From an uncultured Oscillospiraceae bacterium (GTDB lineage Bacteria; Bacillota; Clostridia; Oscillospirales; Oscillospiraceae), in assembly GCA_934630495.1 (NCBI GenBank), contig CAKTVW010000025.1, positions 1 to 31,982 of the forward strand: 31,982 bases of DNA, given 5' to 3'. This document shows, piece by piece, positions 1-7,822 of the stretch. The notes beneath the pieces are model-generated. The model made no database searches, was not told the DNA's origin, and saw only the letters and a program-made list of their open reading frames with translations. Numbering within the stretch: the first letter of the stretch is position 1; every line of letters starts with the position of its first letter. Both the position numbers and the translations under genes were made by a program.

Positions 1-32
1 TATCTCTATGCTCAACCTTTTTCTATAGCTAA

Positions 33-58
33 GGGGTCAGGACGATGCGCCTGACCCC
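33..58. terminator. Hairpin of the GGGGTCAG/CTGACCCC family
   Basis: A 9-bp stem (33-41 with 50-58) followed on the plus strand by a short T-rich stretch. It belongs to the same hairpin family as 9474-9504, 25205-25235 and 25473-25503. It probably terminates a plus-strand transcript entering from outside the window, but the gene it would serve is not visible. Confidence 0.55.
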
Positions 59-77
59 AACTTTTATTATAGAACCT

Positions 78-108
78 AAAAAAAGCCGCCCTCCGGGGCG
101 GCTTTTTT
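78..108. terminator. Bidirectional rho-independent terminator
   Basis: Six A residues, a GCCGCCC stem, a TCCG loop, a GGGCGGC stem and six T residues: a symmetrical intrinsic terminator that can work on both strands. It would end the minus-strand lepA-rnhA-lspA transcript and any plus-strand transcript entering from the left. The same GCCGCCC/GGGCGGC stem recurs after rlmH at 13819-13842. Confidence 0.85.
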
Positions 109-177
109 GCGTTTTATCGTCGAATAGTTAGCCGGAAAAAATAAAGCGTGGAGCGCCGAGTGAACTGCACCGATCTG

Positions 178-334
178 TTATACTAGAATCTGTTAAAAAG
201 CTTGAAAAAGCTTTTTATAGCGCCAAGGGCGCGTCAGATTCTGCATGAGACGGCGCAGCGTGCTTTCGCACGATGCGAGTGTGCGTAGCACACGGGATTC
301 TTGATTAAATCTTTTAATCAAGAATCAGTATTAG
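178..334. repeat. Structured interspersed repeat, long copy
   Basis: A 157-bp element nearly identical to 7823-7949. It starts TTATACTAG and ends CAGTATTAG. It folds into consecutive hairpins: AAAAAGCTT/AAGCTTTTT, CGTGC/GCACG, GTGTGC/GCACAC, and a perfect 14-bp stem (GATTCTTGATTAAA with its complement) with a TCT loop near the right end. Relative to the other copy it carries about 30 extra bases in the middle, including CAGATTCT, which can pair with AGAATCTG near the left end. No coding potential was seen. It may be a non-autonomous mobile element or a structured RNA; that is inference. Confidence 0.8.
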
Positions 335-391
335 ACAGCATCTATAGAATATCCGGCAAATAGGCGCAGCTTATGATCGGCTGCATATTAG

Positions 392-424
392 AACCGTCCC
401 CTGTCCGGTTGACAGGGGACGGTT
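392..424. terminator. Long perfect hairpin downstream of lspA
   Basis: A 14-bp perfect stem (392-405 with 411-424) with a 5-nt CGGTT loop. It lacks a strong T-run on either strand, so termination is plausible rather than clear. It lies 308 bp beyond the lspA stop and could end or protect the lepA-rnhA-lspA transcript. Confidence 0.45.
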
Positions 425-486
425 TCATTCATATCAGGCGGGGTGATTTTTTATTCGGCGCGGGAGCGGGGCTTTTCGTCGGCCGC

Positions 487-771
487 TTGCACACATCGGT
501 TTAATTGCGCTTGTCGGTCATTCGCACTCAGCGGTTTACTTGTGATCGTTGGCCCGTTTGCACGCATCGGTACGCTTGCGTTTGGTGGTCAGGTTGCACT
601 CGTTGGTTCACATGTACTCATCGGTTTAATTGCGCTCAGGGGTCCGCTTCGCTCGTCGGCTTGCTTGCACCCATCGGTTTATTTTTGCTCGTCGGCTTGC
701 TTGCGCTCGTCGGTTTGCTTGCGCTCGTCGGTTTACTTTTGTTCGTCGGTTTGCTTATGCTCGGCAGTTCG
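487..771. repeat. Degenerate 18-bp tandem repeats running into the 3' end of lspA
   Basis: About sixteen units of 17-19 bp, core TTGCGCTCGTCGGTTTGC on the plus strand. They are best conserved at 655-760 and decay toward 487. Read on the minus strand in the lspA frame, the good units encode KQTDER or KQADEQ. The last codons of lspA (KQTDEQK) are themselves one unit, and a CAA-to-TAA change makes the present stop. Plus-strand open frames here are by-products of the repeat, not believable genes. Confidence 0.8.
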
Positions 772-1224
772 TCTGCGCTCGAAGAACAGGACGTAGATCA
801 GCAGGATGAAGCAGCCGACGGTAATAAAGCAGTCGGCCACGTTGAAGATCGGGAAATCGACAAAGTCGAAGCAGATCATGTCGCGCACGTAACCGCAGCT
901 CAGACGGTCGATCATGTTGCCGATGCCGCCGCCGAGGATCGCCGCGAGGCACCACCATTCCAGCTTCGCGGTCAGCCATTTCTTCCAAATCAAAACGACG
1001 ATCGCGGCGATAAACAGCACCAAAACGGCGATAAACAGCCACGTCTGCCCCTGGAACATCGACCACGCGCCGCCGGTATTCTCGGCGTAGGTGATATGGA
1101 AAATACCGAGGAAGCTCGTCGACGGCAGATTTCCGGCCTTGTCGGCGGCGACGGTCAGGTACTTTGTCCACTGGTCCAGGCCGACGATTGCGGCCGAGAA
1201 GAGCGCCAGAATTACATATAGCAT
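733..1224 (-). CDS. lspA: Signal peptidase II (prolipoprotein signal peptidase)
   Basis: Membrane aspartic protease that removes the signal peptide of prolipoproteins after diacylglyceryl modification of the lipobox cysteine. The 163-residue protein has four hydrophobic segments (about 4-21, 61-79, 90-105, 131-148). The family motifs are present: Asn50 in the AENTGGAW loop, GNMIDRL, catalytic Asp115 (in GYVRDM) and Asp131 (in FNVAD). An AAAGGAG ribosome site precedes the ATG. It is the third gene of a lepA-rnhA-lspA unit, 36 bp after rnhA. The hydrophilic tail (about 150-163) is made of the same repeat that continues past the stop. A client lipoprotein is encoded at 26832-27239. Confidence 0.96.
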   Translation of the reverse strand: MLYVILALFSAAIVGLDQWTKYLTVAADKAGNLPSTSFLGIFHITYAENTGGAWSMFQGQTWLFIAVLVLFIAAIVVLIWKKWLTAKLEWWCLAAILGGGIGNMIDRLSCGYVRDMICFDFVDFPIFNVADCFITVGCFILLIYVLFFERRRTAEHKQTDEQK

Positions 1225-1260
1225 GGTATTCTCCTTTGTGCGCGGCGGCGACCCGACGCA

Positions 1261-1701
1261 TCAGCCCCGAAAGCTTCTGCTCTGCGTCACGGCGAGTACG
1301 TCGCAGCGGTTATTCTTTTCGTTTTCGGCATGGCCCTTGACCCAATGCCACGTTACGGAGTGGTATTCCAGCAGCGGCAAAAGCTGCTCCCATAAATCGA
1401 CGTTCAGGGCGGGCTTTTTATCGGATTTGATCCAGCCCTTTGCGCGCCACGCGTACACCCAGCGCTTTGTCACCGCGTCGCAGACGTATTTGGAATCGGT
1501 AAAGAGGTCGACCGCACACGGCTCCTTCAGCGCGCGGAGCGCCGAGATCACGCCCGTCAGCTCCATGCGGTTATTGGTGGTGTTCGGCTCGCCGCCGGAC
1601 AGCTCCTTTTCCGTGCCGTTCCATTCCAGGATCGCGCCCCAGCCGCCCGGACCGGGATTTCCGGAGCACGCGCCGTCGGTATAGATCGTTACACGCTTCA
1701 T
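1261..1701 (-). CDS. rnhA: Ribonuclease HI
   Basis: Cleaves the RNA strand of RNA-DNA hybrids (Okazaki primers, R-loops, misincorporated ribonucleotides). The 146-residue protein opens with the strand IYTDGACSGNPGPGG and keeps the four metal-binding acids: Asp9, Glu47 (NRMEL), Asp69 (FTDS) and Asp134 (NRCDVLA). His124 lies in the WVKGHAEN loop. The start was set at the ATG that overlaps the lepA stop by four bases (ATGA), implying translational coupling. The frame stays open further upstream, but that part is lepA read out of frame. Length is normal for the bacterial family. Confidence 0.95.
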   Translation of the reverse strand: MKRVTIYTDGACSGNPGPGGWGAILEWNGTEKELSGGEPNTTNNRMELTGVISALRALKEPCAVDLFTDSKYVCDAVTKRWVYAWRAKGWIKSDKKPALNVDLWEQLLPLLEYHSVTWHWVKGHAENEKNNRCDVLAVTQSRSFRG

Positions 1702-3503
1702 TCGTCCATCTTCAGAACCGCCATGAACGCCTCGGACGGTACGGATACCGTTCCGAAGGTGCGCATACGCTTCTTGCCCTCCTTCTGCTTTTCCAGCAGC
1801 TTCTTCTTCCGCGTGATATCGCCGCCGTAGCACTTGGCAAGCACGTCCTTGCGCAGGGCCTTGATCGTCTCGCGGGCAATGATCTTGCCGCCGATGGCCG
1901 CCTGAACGGGGATTTCGAACATCTGGCGGGGAATATTCTCCTTGAGCTTTTCGCAAATCTTTCGTGCGCGGGCGTAGGCGTTATCGGCAAAGAGAATAAA
2001 CGACAGCGCGTCGACGATCTCGCCGTTGAGCAGGATATCCAGCTTGACCAGACGCGACTGGCGATAGCCGTCCAGCTCGTAGTCCAGAGAGCCATAGCCG
2101 CGCGTGCGGGACTTCAATGCGTCAAAAAAGTCGTATATGATCTCGTTGAGCGGCATGAAATAATGCAGCTCCACGCGGCCCTCGTCCAGATAGGTCATGT
2201 CGCGGTATTCGCCGCGCCGCTGCTGGCACAGCTCCATGATATTGCCGACGTATTCCGGCGGCGTCAGGATGCTTGCCCGCACGAACGGCTCCTCGCACGA
2301 GGCGATGTCCGCCGGGTCGGGATAGTTCAGGGGGGTGTATATTTCGACCGTCTCGCCGTTGGTCTTGGTCACGCGGTAGACGACGTTCGGCGCGGTCGTG
2401 ATGAGATCGAGGTTATACTCGCGCTCCAGCCGCTCCATGATGATCTCCATGTGCAACAGGCCGAGAAAGCCGCAGCGGAAGCCGAAGCCCAGCGCAATGG
2501 AATTTTCCTGCGTATAGGACATGGAGGCGTCGTTGAGCTTGAGCTTTTCCAGCGCGTCGCGCAGGTCGCCGTATTTGCTGCCGTCGGCGGGATAGACGCC
2601 GGAATAGACCATGGGCTGCACGGTTTTGTAGCCCGGAAGCGGCTCTGTACACGGGCGCTCGACGCCCGTCACGGTGTCGCCGACGCGCGTATCGGCCACC
2701 GTCTTGATCGAGGCGGTCAGGTAGCCGACCTCGCCCGCGCCCAGTGCGTCTGCGGGGTCCATGCCGATCGGAGAGAGCGTGCCGACCTCGACGACCTTAT
2801 ATTCCGCGCCCGTGGCCATCATCCGTACGTCCATGCCGGGCCGCAGCACGCCGTTCTTTACGCGGAGATAGACGATCACGCCGCGATAGGAGTCATACTG
2901 GCTGTCGAAGATCAGCGCCTGAAGCGGGGCGTCGCGGTCGCCCTGCGGCGCGGGAATGCCGTTGACGATCTCCTCCAGCACGGCATGGATATTGATGCCG
3001 TTTTTGGCGGAGATCTCGGGGGCGTCCATTGCGGGGATGCCGATAACGTCCTCGATCTCGTGCTTGACCTCCTCCGGACGCGCGGAAGGCAGGTCGATCT
3101 TATTGACGACCGGGACGACCTCAAGACCGGCGTCGACGGCAAGATAGGTATTGGCCAGCGTCTGGGCCTCGATGCCCTGCGACGCGTCGACGACCAGCAC
3201 CGCGCCCTCGCAGGCGGCCAGCGACCGGGAGACTTCGTAATTAAAGTCCACATGGCCCGGCGTATCGATCAGGTTCAGCGTATATGTCTCGCCGTCGTCG
3301 GCAGTATAGCGCAGACGAACGGCGCGCGCCTTGATGGTGATGCCGCGCTCACGTTCCAGCTCCATGGAGTCGAGGATCTGATCCTCCATCTCGCGCTTGT
3401 CAATGGTCTTGCATTCCTCCAGCAGACGATCGGCCAGCGTGGACTTGCCGTGGTCGATGTGCGCGACAATGGAGAAATTACGGATTTTCGATAATTCTGT
3501 CAT
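1698..3503 (-). CDS. lepA: Elongation factor 4 (LepA), ribosome back-translocating GTPase
   Basis: Translational GTPase that binds stalled or mistranslocated ribosomes and influences 30S assembly. The 601 residues match the family's usual length of about 600. G-motifs are visible: AHIDHGKST (14-22), DTPGH (80-84) and NKID (134-137). EF-G-like domains follow, then the LepA-specific C-terminal domain with GEIVDALSFI and GGKIIARETIKALRKDVLAKCYGGD. The start is preceded by a modest TAGGA site. It lies 65 bp downstream of the csoR-like gene, separated by a hairpin at 3530-3572, and its stop overlaps the rnhA start. No clear promoter of its own was found in the gap, so read-through from csoR is possible. 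Confidence 0.97.
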   Translation of the reverse strand: MTELSKIRNFSIVAHIDHGKSTLADRLLEECKTIDKREMEDQILDSMELERERGITIKARAVRLRYTADDGETYTLNLIDTPGHVDFNYEVSRSLAACEGAVLVVDASQGIEAQTLANTYLAVDAGLEVVPVVNKIDLPSARPEEVKHEIEDVIGIPAMDAPEISAKNGINIHAVLEEIVNGIPAPQGDRDAPLQALIFDSQYDSYRGVIVYLRVKNGVLRPGMDVRMMATGAEYKVVEVGTLSPIGMDPADALGAGEVGYLTASIKTVADTRVGDTVTGVERPCTEPLPGYKTVQPMVYSGVYPADGSKYGDLRDALEKLKLNDASMSYTQENSIALGFGFRCGFLGLLHMEIIMERLEREYNLDLITTAPNVVYRVTKTNGETVEIYTPLNYPDPADIASCEEPFVRASILTPPEYVGNIMELCQQRRGEYRDMTYLDEGRVELHYFMPLNEIIYDFFDALKSRTRGYGSLDYELDGYRQSRLVKLDILLNGEIVDALSFILFADNAYARARKICEKLKENIPRQMFEIPVQAAIGGKIIARETIKALRKDVLAKCYGGDITRKKKLLEKQKEGKKRMRTFGTVSVPSEAFMAVLKMDE

Positions 3504-3529
3504 AACGGTTTCCTACTTTAATGAATCGT

Positions 3530-3572
3530 GTAGCACCGCTCCCGACGGTGCGGCGGGAGCGCCATGTGCTAC
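3530..3572. other. Two-part hairpin over the csoR stop codon
   Basis: GTAGCAC at 3530-3536 pairs with GTGCTAC at 3566-3572, and inside it CGCTCCC pairs with GGGAGCG. The csoR-like stop codon lies in the outer stem. No T-run follows on the minus strand, so it may be an attenuating or processing structure between csoR and lepA rather than a full terminator. Confidence 0.5.
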
Positions 3573-3913
3573 TTAATAAACTTGTCGATCGCGTCGCACA
3601 GGTCGAGGATCGCGCTCTCGTCTCCGTCCTCCACCGCATCGACGATGCAATGCTGGATATGATCCTGCAAAATGACTTTGCCGGTGTTATCCAGCGCGCC
3701 GCGCACTGCCGCAAGCTGTACCAGCACCTCCGAGCAGTCCACGTCCTCCTCGACCATGCGCTTGACCTTTTCCAAATGGCCGATCGCCCGCGCAAGTCGG
3801 TTTACGACGAGCTTTTTATTTTCATGACTGTGCGTATGCGGATGGGTATGCGGCTGCTCGTGATCGTGGCTGTGCCCGTGCAGCGTGATGCCGCCCTCCT
3901 TTGGCTGGTGCAT
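3569..3913 (-). CDS. CsoR/FrmR-family metal-sensing repressor with His-rich N-terminus
   Basis: All-helical DUF156 transcriptional repressor of 114 residues. The core starts near residue 34 (KLVVNRLARAIGHLEKVKRMV). Cys60, His85 and Cys89 have the exact spacing of the Cu(I)-binding Cys-His-Cys triad of CsoR (+25, +4), so copper sensing is the best guess. The first 30 residues add ten histidines in an HxH-rich tail, which many CsoR proteins lack and which could buffer Cu, Ni or Zn. No copper ATPase or chaperone is adjacent, so the target operon is not visible. It is divergent from hrcA and upstream of lepA. Family assignment is strong; the metal is inferred. Confidence 0.88.
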   Translation of the reverse strand: MHQPKEGGITLHGHSHDHEQPHTHPHTHSHENKKLVVNRLARAIGHLEKVKRMVEEDVDCSEVLVQLAAVRGALDNTGKVILQDHIQHCIVDAVEDGDESAILDLCDAIDKFIK

Positions 3914-3987
3914 AGGATCGTACCTCCGGGAAACAATAGGATATCGCTGAAAGCTGTTTTATGTTTTCAACAAACTTCACTATTATA

Positions 3988-4015
3988 AGTATACCACATT
4001 TTTCCGCGCTTGAAA
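3988..4015 (-). promoter_or_regulatory. Possible promoter of the csoR-like gene
   Basis: On the minus strand TTTCAA, 16 bp, TATACT, located 75-100 bp before the csoR-like ATG. The -35 match is poor, and a TATAAT directly after the -10 offers an alternative. No GGG-flanked CsoR-type operator palindrome was recognised. Confidence 0.35.
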
Positions 4016-4066
4016 AGAGGCGAAAAAACAGTTACAAAATATTCACAAAAAAACCCGCCGAAACTA

Positions 4067-4095
4067 TTGACAAACGGTTTTTTCGGTTGTATAGT
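4067..4095 (+). promoter_or_regulatory. Sigma-A promoter of the hrcA-grpE-dnaK operon
   Basis: TTGACA (4067-4072), 17-bp spacer, TATAGT (4090-4095). The CIRCE operator begins five bases after the -10 box, so repressor bound there would cover the transcription start. Confidence 0.9.
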
Positions 4096-4099
4096 GGTC

Positions 4100-4126
4100 T
4101 TAGCACTCAGGGGAATGGAGTGCTAA
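4100..4126 (+). promoter_or_regulatory. CIRCE operator (HrcA-binding inverted repeat)
   Basis: TTAGCACTC at 4100-4108, a 9-bp spacer, GAGTGCTAA at 4118-4126: a perfect match to the CIRCE consensus. HrcA, encoded immediately downstream, binds it with GroE help and represses the operon at normal temperature. No second CIRCE was found before dnaJ. Confidence 0.97.
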
Positions 4127-4176
4127 GAGCTTGAGCGCAAGAGTGCCAGCGCACCGCGCCGAAAGGAGGAGCAGGC

Positions 4177-5229
4177 ATGGAGCTTTCCGAACGGAAGCAG
4201 AAAATTTTGAAGGCGATTGTGGATCTCTACATTCGCACCGCCGAGCCGGTCGGATCGAAGACCATTGCGCAGCTCCCCGACATGGATTTCTCCTCCGCGA
4301 CCATCCGAAACGAGATGGCGGAGCTGACGAACCTCGGCTTTTTGGAGCAGCCGCACACTTCCGCCGGGCGCATCCCCAGCCCTGCGGGCTACCGCTTTTA
4401 CATCGACCGTCTGATGCAGGACTACAGTCTGAGCGTGGACGAGACAAAATCCATCAATCAGGCCATGGAGCTGCGGATGCAGGAATTTGACCGCGCGATG
4501 AGTCAGGTCGGCAAGCTGGTATCCAAGCTGACGAACCTTCCGGCTTACGCCTTGGCCGCGCATACCGACTCCGTCCGTGTCAAGCGCTTTGAGGTGCTTC
4601 CCGCCGACCGCGGGAGCTTCATTCTGGTGGTCATGACCACCGACGAGACGGTCAAGAACAAGCTCATCAAGCTGCCGCTCAGCGTGACGGAGCAGGACCT
4701 CAAGCTCCTGTCCGCCGTGCTCAACGCCAGCCTGACCGAGATCGCGCCCGAGGAATTTACGCCCGAGCTGCTCGACCGCGTTACAAGAAGCGCGGGAGCC
4801 GCCGCCGGACTGGTTCCGCTCGCCGTGGATTTCGCCGTGCATGTTCTGGAGCAATGCAGACGTGCCGAGGTCTATGTGACCGGGCAGGACCGCCTGCTGG
4901 GACAGCCGGAATATCAGGACCTGTCCAAGGCGCAGGAGGTGCTGAGCGCACTCGACGAGGACACCATTTCCAATCTGCCGGCAAAGCTTGACCCGAACAG
5001 TCCCGTTAAGATCCTGGTCGGGCCGGAAAATGTCGCACAGGAGCTGAAGGATACCTCCGTCGTGATGACACGCTTTGATATCGGCGACGGTATGCAGGGC
5101 ATGATCGGCGTGGTCGGCCCGCAGCGTATGGATTACGCACAGATCACCGCCAGATTGAGCTACTTTGCCGAGGGTTTGGGCCGAATGTTCGGAAAGCCCG
5201 AGCTGCCCGACGGCAAAAAGGAGGAATAA
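4177..5229 (+). CDS. hrcA: Heat-inducible transcription repressor HrcA
   Basis: Represses class I heat-shock genes by binding CIRCE; heat diverts GroEL from HrcA folding and lifts repression. The 350 residues match the family. The N-terminal winged helix is seen in ERKQKILKAIVDLYI and SSATIRNEMAELTNLGFLEQPHTS, followed by the conserved GRIPSPAGYRFYID segment. The GAF-like dimerisation part ends in IGVVGPQRMDYAQ near the C-terminus. A GGAGGA site sits before the ATG. It is the first gene of its own regulated operon; grpE begins three bases after its stop. Confidence 0.97.
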   Translation: MELSERKQKILKAIVDLYIRTAEPVGSKTIAQLPDMDFSSATIRNEMAELTNLGFLEQPHTSAGRIPSPAGYRFYIDRLMQDYSLSVDETKSINQAMELRMQEFDRAMSQVGKLVSKLTNLPAYALAAHTDSVRVKRFEVLPADRGSFILVVMTTDETVKNKLIKLPLSVTEQDLKLLSAVLNASLTEIAPEEFTPELLDRVTRSAGAAAGLVPLAVDFAVHVLEQCRRAEVYVTGQDRLLGQPEYQDLSKAQEVLSALDEDTISNLPAKLDPNSPVKILVGPENVAQELKDTSVVMTRFDIGDGMQGMIGVVGPQRMDYAQITARLSYFAEGLGRMFGKPELPDGKKEE

Positions 5230-5232
5230 GAT

Positions 5233-5784
5233 TTGTCGAAGAAGGAAGCCGCACAGGCTGAAAAGAAAGAAAAGCAGCCGAAGCCGGAGGCCGCCGCGGA
5301 GGAGGTCAAGTCCGAAGCCCCCGCAGAGCCGTCCGAGCCGGACAAGGCCGAATCGGAGAAGCTTCGCGAGGAGCTGAATAAGGAGCACGACCAATATCTC
5401 CGTCTGGCTGCCGAATATGATAATTTCCGCAAGCGCTCTCAGCGCGAAAAGGACGGTATTTATCAGGATGCCGTGGCCGATACCGCCAAAAAGTTCCTGC
5501 CCGTCTATGATAATCTGGACCGTGCGCTGAGAAACGATACCGCGGACGAGGCGTACAAAAAGGGCGTGGAAATGACCATGGCCGAGCTGAAAAAAATCCT
5601 TGCCGCAATGGGCATTGAGGTTTTCGGCGCGGCGGGCGAGTCCTTTGACCCGCAGCGGCACAACGCCGTTATGCACGTCGAGGACGAGAGCCTCGGAGAA
5701 AATGTGATCGCCGAGGTATTCCAGAACGGCTTTGCCATGGGCGAAAAGGTCATTCGCTTCGCCATGGTCAAGGTCGCAAACTGA
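5233..5784 (+). CDS. grpE: Nucleotide exchange factor GrpE
   Basis: Releases ADP from DnaK to reset the chaperone cycle. The 183-residue protein has a charged Lys/Glu/Ala-rich leader (1-45), the long dimerisation helix with the hallmark EYDNFRKRSQREK (about 56-68), and the C-terminal beta-wing ending GFAMGEKVIRFAMVKV. Translation starts at TTG (5233), preceded by AAAGGAGGAA located inside the end of hrcA; no in-frame ATG gives a full-length protein. Close spacing to hrcA indicates co-transcription. Confidence 0.95.
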   Translation: MSKKEAAQAEKKEKQPKPEAAAEEVKSEAPAEPSEPDKAESEKLREELNKEHDQYLRLAAEYDNFRKRSQREKDGIYQDAVADTAKKFLPVYDNLDRALRNDTADEAYKKGVEMTMAELKKILAAMGIEVFGAAGESFDPQRHNAVMHVEDESLGENVIAEVFQNGFAMGEKVIRFAMVKVAN

Positions 5785-5809
5785 TTCGCTGTAAGCGACC
5801 CCTCAGTCA

Positions 5810-5831
5810 GCTTCCCCTTACACAGGGAAGC
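5810..5831. repeat. Short hairpin between grpE and dnaK
   Basis: GCTTCCC (5810-5816) pairs with GGGAAGC (5825-5831) around an 8-nt loop. No T-run follows, so it is unlikely to terminate. It resembles a fragment of an interspersed palindromic repeat and may set grpE versus dnaK transcript stability. Confidence 0.45.
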
Positions 5832-5889
5832 CGCCAAGCGATATCTATTATAAATTTGTAAATAACACTTTTTAGGAGGATTTTATATT

Positions 5890-7716
5890 ATGGGAAAGAT
5901 CATTGGTATTGATTTAGGCACTACTAATTCCTGCGTAGCGGTCATGGAAGGCGGCGAGCCCGTCGTGATCGCCAACGCCGAGGGTAATCGTACAACTCCG
6001 TCCGTCGTGGCGTTCTCTAAGACCGGAGAGCGTATGATCGGTCAGGTCGCAAAGCGTCAGGCCGTTACCAACGCCGACCGCACCGTTTCTTCTATCAAGC
6101 GCCACATGGGCAGCGATTACAAGGTCACCATTGACGACAAGAAATACACGCCGCAGGAGATCTCCGCGATGATCCTTCGCAAGCTAAAGGACGACGCAGA
6201 GGCGTTCCTCGGTCAGAGCGTGTCCGAAGCGGTCATCACCGTTCCGGCCTACTTCAATGACGCACAGCGTCAGGCCACCAAGGACGCCGGTAAGATCGCC
6301 GGTCTGGAGGTCAAGCGTATCATCAACGAGCCGACGGCTGCCGCACTGGCCTATGGCGTCGACAAGGAAGCCGAGCAGAAGATCATGGTTTATGACCTCG
6401 GCGGCGGCACGTTCGACGTGTCCATTCTGGACATCGGCGACGGCGTGATCGAGGTCCTTGCCACCAACGGCAACACAAAGCTCGGCGGCGACGATTTCGA
6501 TAACTGCATCATCGACTACCTCGTTTCCGAGTTCAAGAAGGCCGAGGGCATCGACCTGTCCGGCGATAAGGTCGCCATGCAGCGTCTGAAGGAGGCTGCC
6601 GAAAAGGCAAAGATCGAGCTGTCCGGCGTGACGACCTCGACGATCAACCTGCCGTATATCACCGCCGACGCGACCGGCCCGAAGCATCTTGACGTCACTC
6701 TGACCCGTGCGAAGTTCAATGAGCTGACCGCACATCTGGTCGAGGCGACCATGACGCCTGTCCGTCAGGCTATGGCCGACGCCGGTATCAAGGCAAGCGA
6801 TCTGTCCAAGGTCCTGCTGGTCGGCGGCTCCACCCGTATCCCCGCCGTGCAGGAGGCCGTTAAGGGCATCACCGGCAAGGAAGGCTTCAAGGGCATCAAC
6901 CCTGACGAATGCGTGGCAGTCGGCGCGGCCATTCAGGGCGGCGTGCTCGGCGGCGACGTGAAGGGCCTGCTTCTGCTGGACGTCACCCCGCTGTCGCTGG
7001 GTCTGGAAACGATGGGCGGCGTGTTCACCCGTCTGATCGACCGCAACACCACCATCCCGACCAAGAAGAGCCAGATCTTCTCCACTGCGGCCGACAATCA
7101 GACCAGCGTGGAAATCCATGTTCTGCAGGGCGAGCGCGAAATGGCAGCCTATAACAAGACGCTCGGCAAGTTCCACCTTGACGGCATCGCTCCCGCTCCC
7201 AGAGGTGTCCCGCAGATCGAGGTCAGCTTTGACATCGACGCCAACGGCATCGTGAATGTCAGCGCAAAGGATCTCGGCACCGGCAAGGAGCAGCACATCA
7301 CCATCACCGCTTCCTCCAACCTGTCCAAGGAAGACATCGACAAGGCCGTCAAGGAGGCCGAGCAGTATGCTGCCGAGGATAAGGCTCGCAAGGACGAGGT
7401 CGACACCCACAACGCCGCCGATCAGGTCATCTATCAGACCGAAAAGACGCTGAACGAGCTGGGCGATAAGATCTCCGCCGACGAGAAGGCATCCATCCAG
7501 AGCGCTCTGGAAGAGCTGAAGGAGAAGAATAAGGGGACCGATGTCGCGGCCATCAAGGAAGCGACCGACAAGGTGCAGAAGGCGTTCTACGCCGTGTCCG
7601 AGAAGCTGTATCAGAATGCGGCTCCGCAGGGCGAAGCCGCTCCGAACGGCGGCGCGGCTCCCACGGGCGGCAAGGACGATCCCATTGACGCCGACTTTGA
7701 GGAAGTCAAGGATTGA
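5890..7716 (+). CDS. dnaK: Chaperone protein DnaK (Hsp70)
   Basis: ATP-driven Hsp70 chaperone that works with DnaJ and GrpE. The 608 residues match Gram-positive DnaK, which lacks the proteobacterial insertion in the nucleotide-binding lobe. Visible signatures are GIDLGTTNSCVAVMEGG (phosphate 1, near the N-terminus), YDLGGGTFDVSILD, VLLVGGSTRIPAVQ, the linker LLLLDVTPLSLGLE, and the acidic end DDPIDADFEEVKD. AGGAGG precedes the ATG. It lies 105 bp after grpE with no clear promoter in between, so the CIRCE operon promoter probably drives it, and a strong terminator follows. Confidence 0.99.
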   Translation: MGKIIGIDLGTTNSCVAVMEGGEPVVIANAEGNRTTPSVVAFSKTGERMIGQVAKRQAVTNADRTVSSIKRHMGSDYKVTIDDKKYTPQEISAMILRKLKDDAEAFLGQSVSEAVITVPAYFNDAQRQATKDAGKIAGLEVKRIINEPTAAALAYGVDKEAEQKIMVYDLGGGTFDVSILDIGDGVIEVLATNGNTKLGGDDFDNCIIDYLVSEFKKAEGIDLSGDKVAMQRLKEAAEKAKIELSGVTTSTINLPYITADATGPKHLDVTLTRAKFNELTAHLVEATMTPVRQAMADAGIKASDLSKVLLVGGSTRIPAVQEAVKGITGKEGFKGINPDECVAVGAAIQGGVLGGDVKGLLLLDVTPLSLGLETMGGVFTRLIDRNTTIPTKKSQIFSTAADNQTSVEIHVLQGEREMAAYNKTLGKFHLDGIAPAPRGVPQIEVSFDIDANGIVNVSAKDLGTGKEQHITITASSNLSKEDIDKAVKEAEQYAAEDKARKDEVDTHNAADQVIYQTEKTLNELGDKISADEKASIQSALEELKEKNKGTDVAAIKEATDKVQKAFYAVSEKLYQNAAPQGEAAPNGGAAPTGGKDDPIDADFEEVKD

Positions 7717-7731
7717 TAGAAACCGAATGAA

Positions 7732-7757
7732 GGGCGCGCCCATCGCGCGCCCTTTTT
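7732..7757 (+). terminator. Rho-independent terminator of the hrcA-grpE-dnaK operon
   Basis: GGGCGCGC (7732-7739), 5-nt loop, GCGCGCCC (7745-7752), then five T residues. It separates dnaK from dnaJ, so dnaJ needs its own promoter or read-through. Confidence 0.93.
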
Positions 7758-7822
7758 CGCAGTATTTCCTTTGATATGACAAGGCGCGCGACGCAGGTCC
7801 GTGGAACGGGATCGCCGCGATT

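Noticed and set aside
487..771. CRISPR array
   Set aside because: Units are directly adjacent and degenerate, without unique spacers of constant length, and no cas gene is near.
443..1221. Two long plus-strand open frames over the repeat array and lspA
   Set aside because: The first is encoded by the 18-bp repeats; the second is the reverse shadow of lspA with low-complexity residues and no ribosome site.
5231..5241. TTTGTCGAAG at the grpE start as an 0A box
   Set aside because: It is the TTG start with the first codons of grpE inside an operon, so a Spo0A site there is unlikely. TGTCGAA cores at 13848 and 29414 were also set aside for lack of a promoter.
4123..5676. A 517-aa minus-strand frame over hrcA and grpE, and similar long frames opposite dnaK, dnaJ, glyQS, LtaS-like, transketolase and the nuclease
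   Set aside because: High GC content at third positions keeps antisense frames open. They are rich in Arg, Ala, His and Gly, have no domain and overlap clear genes.
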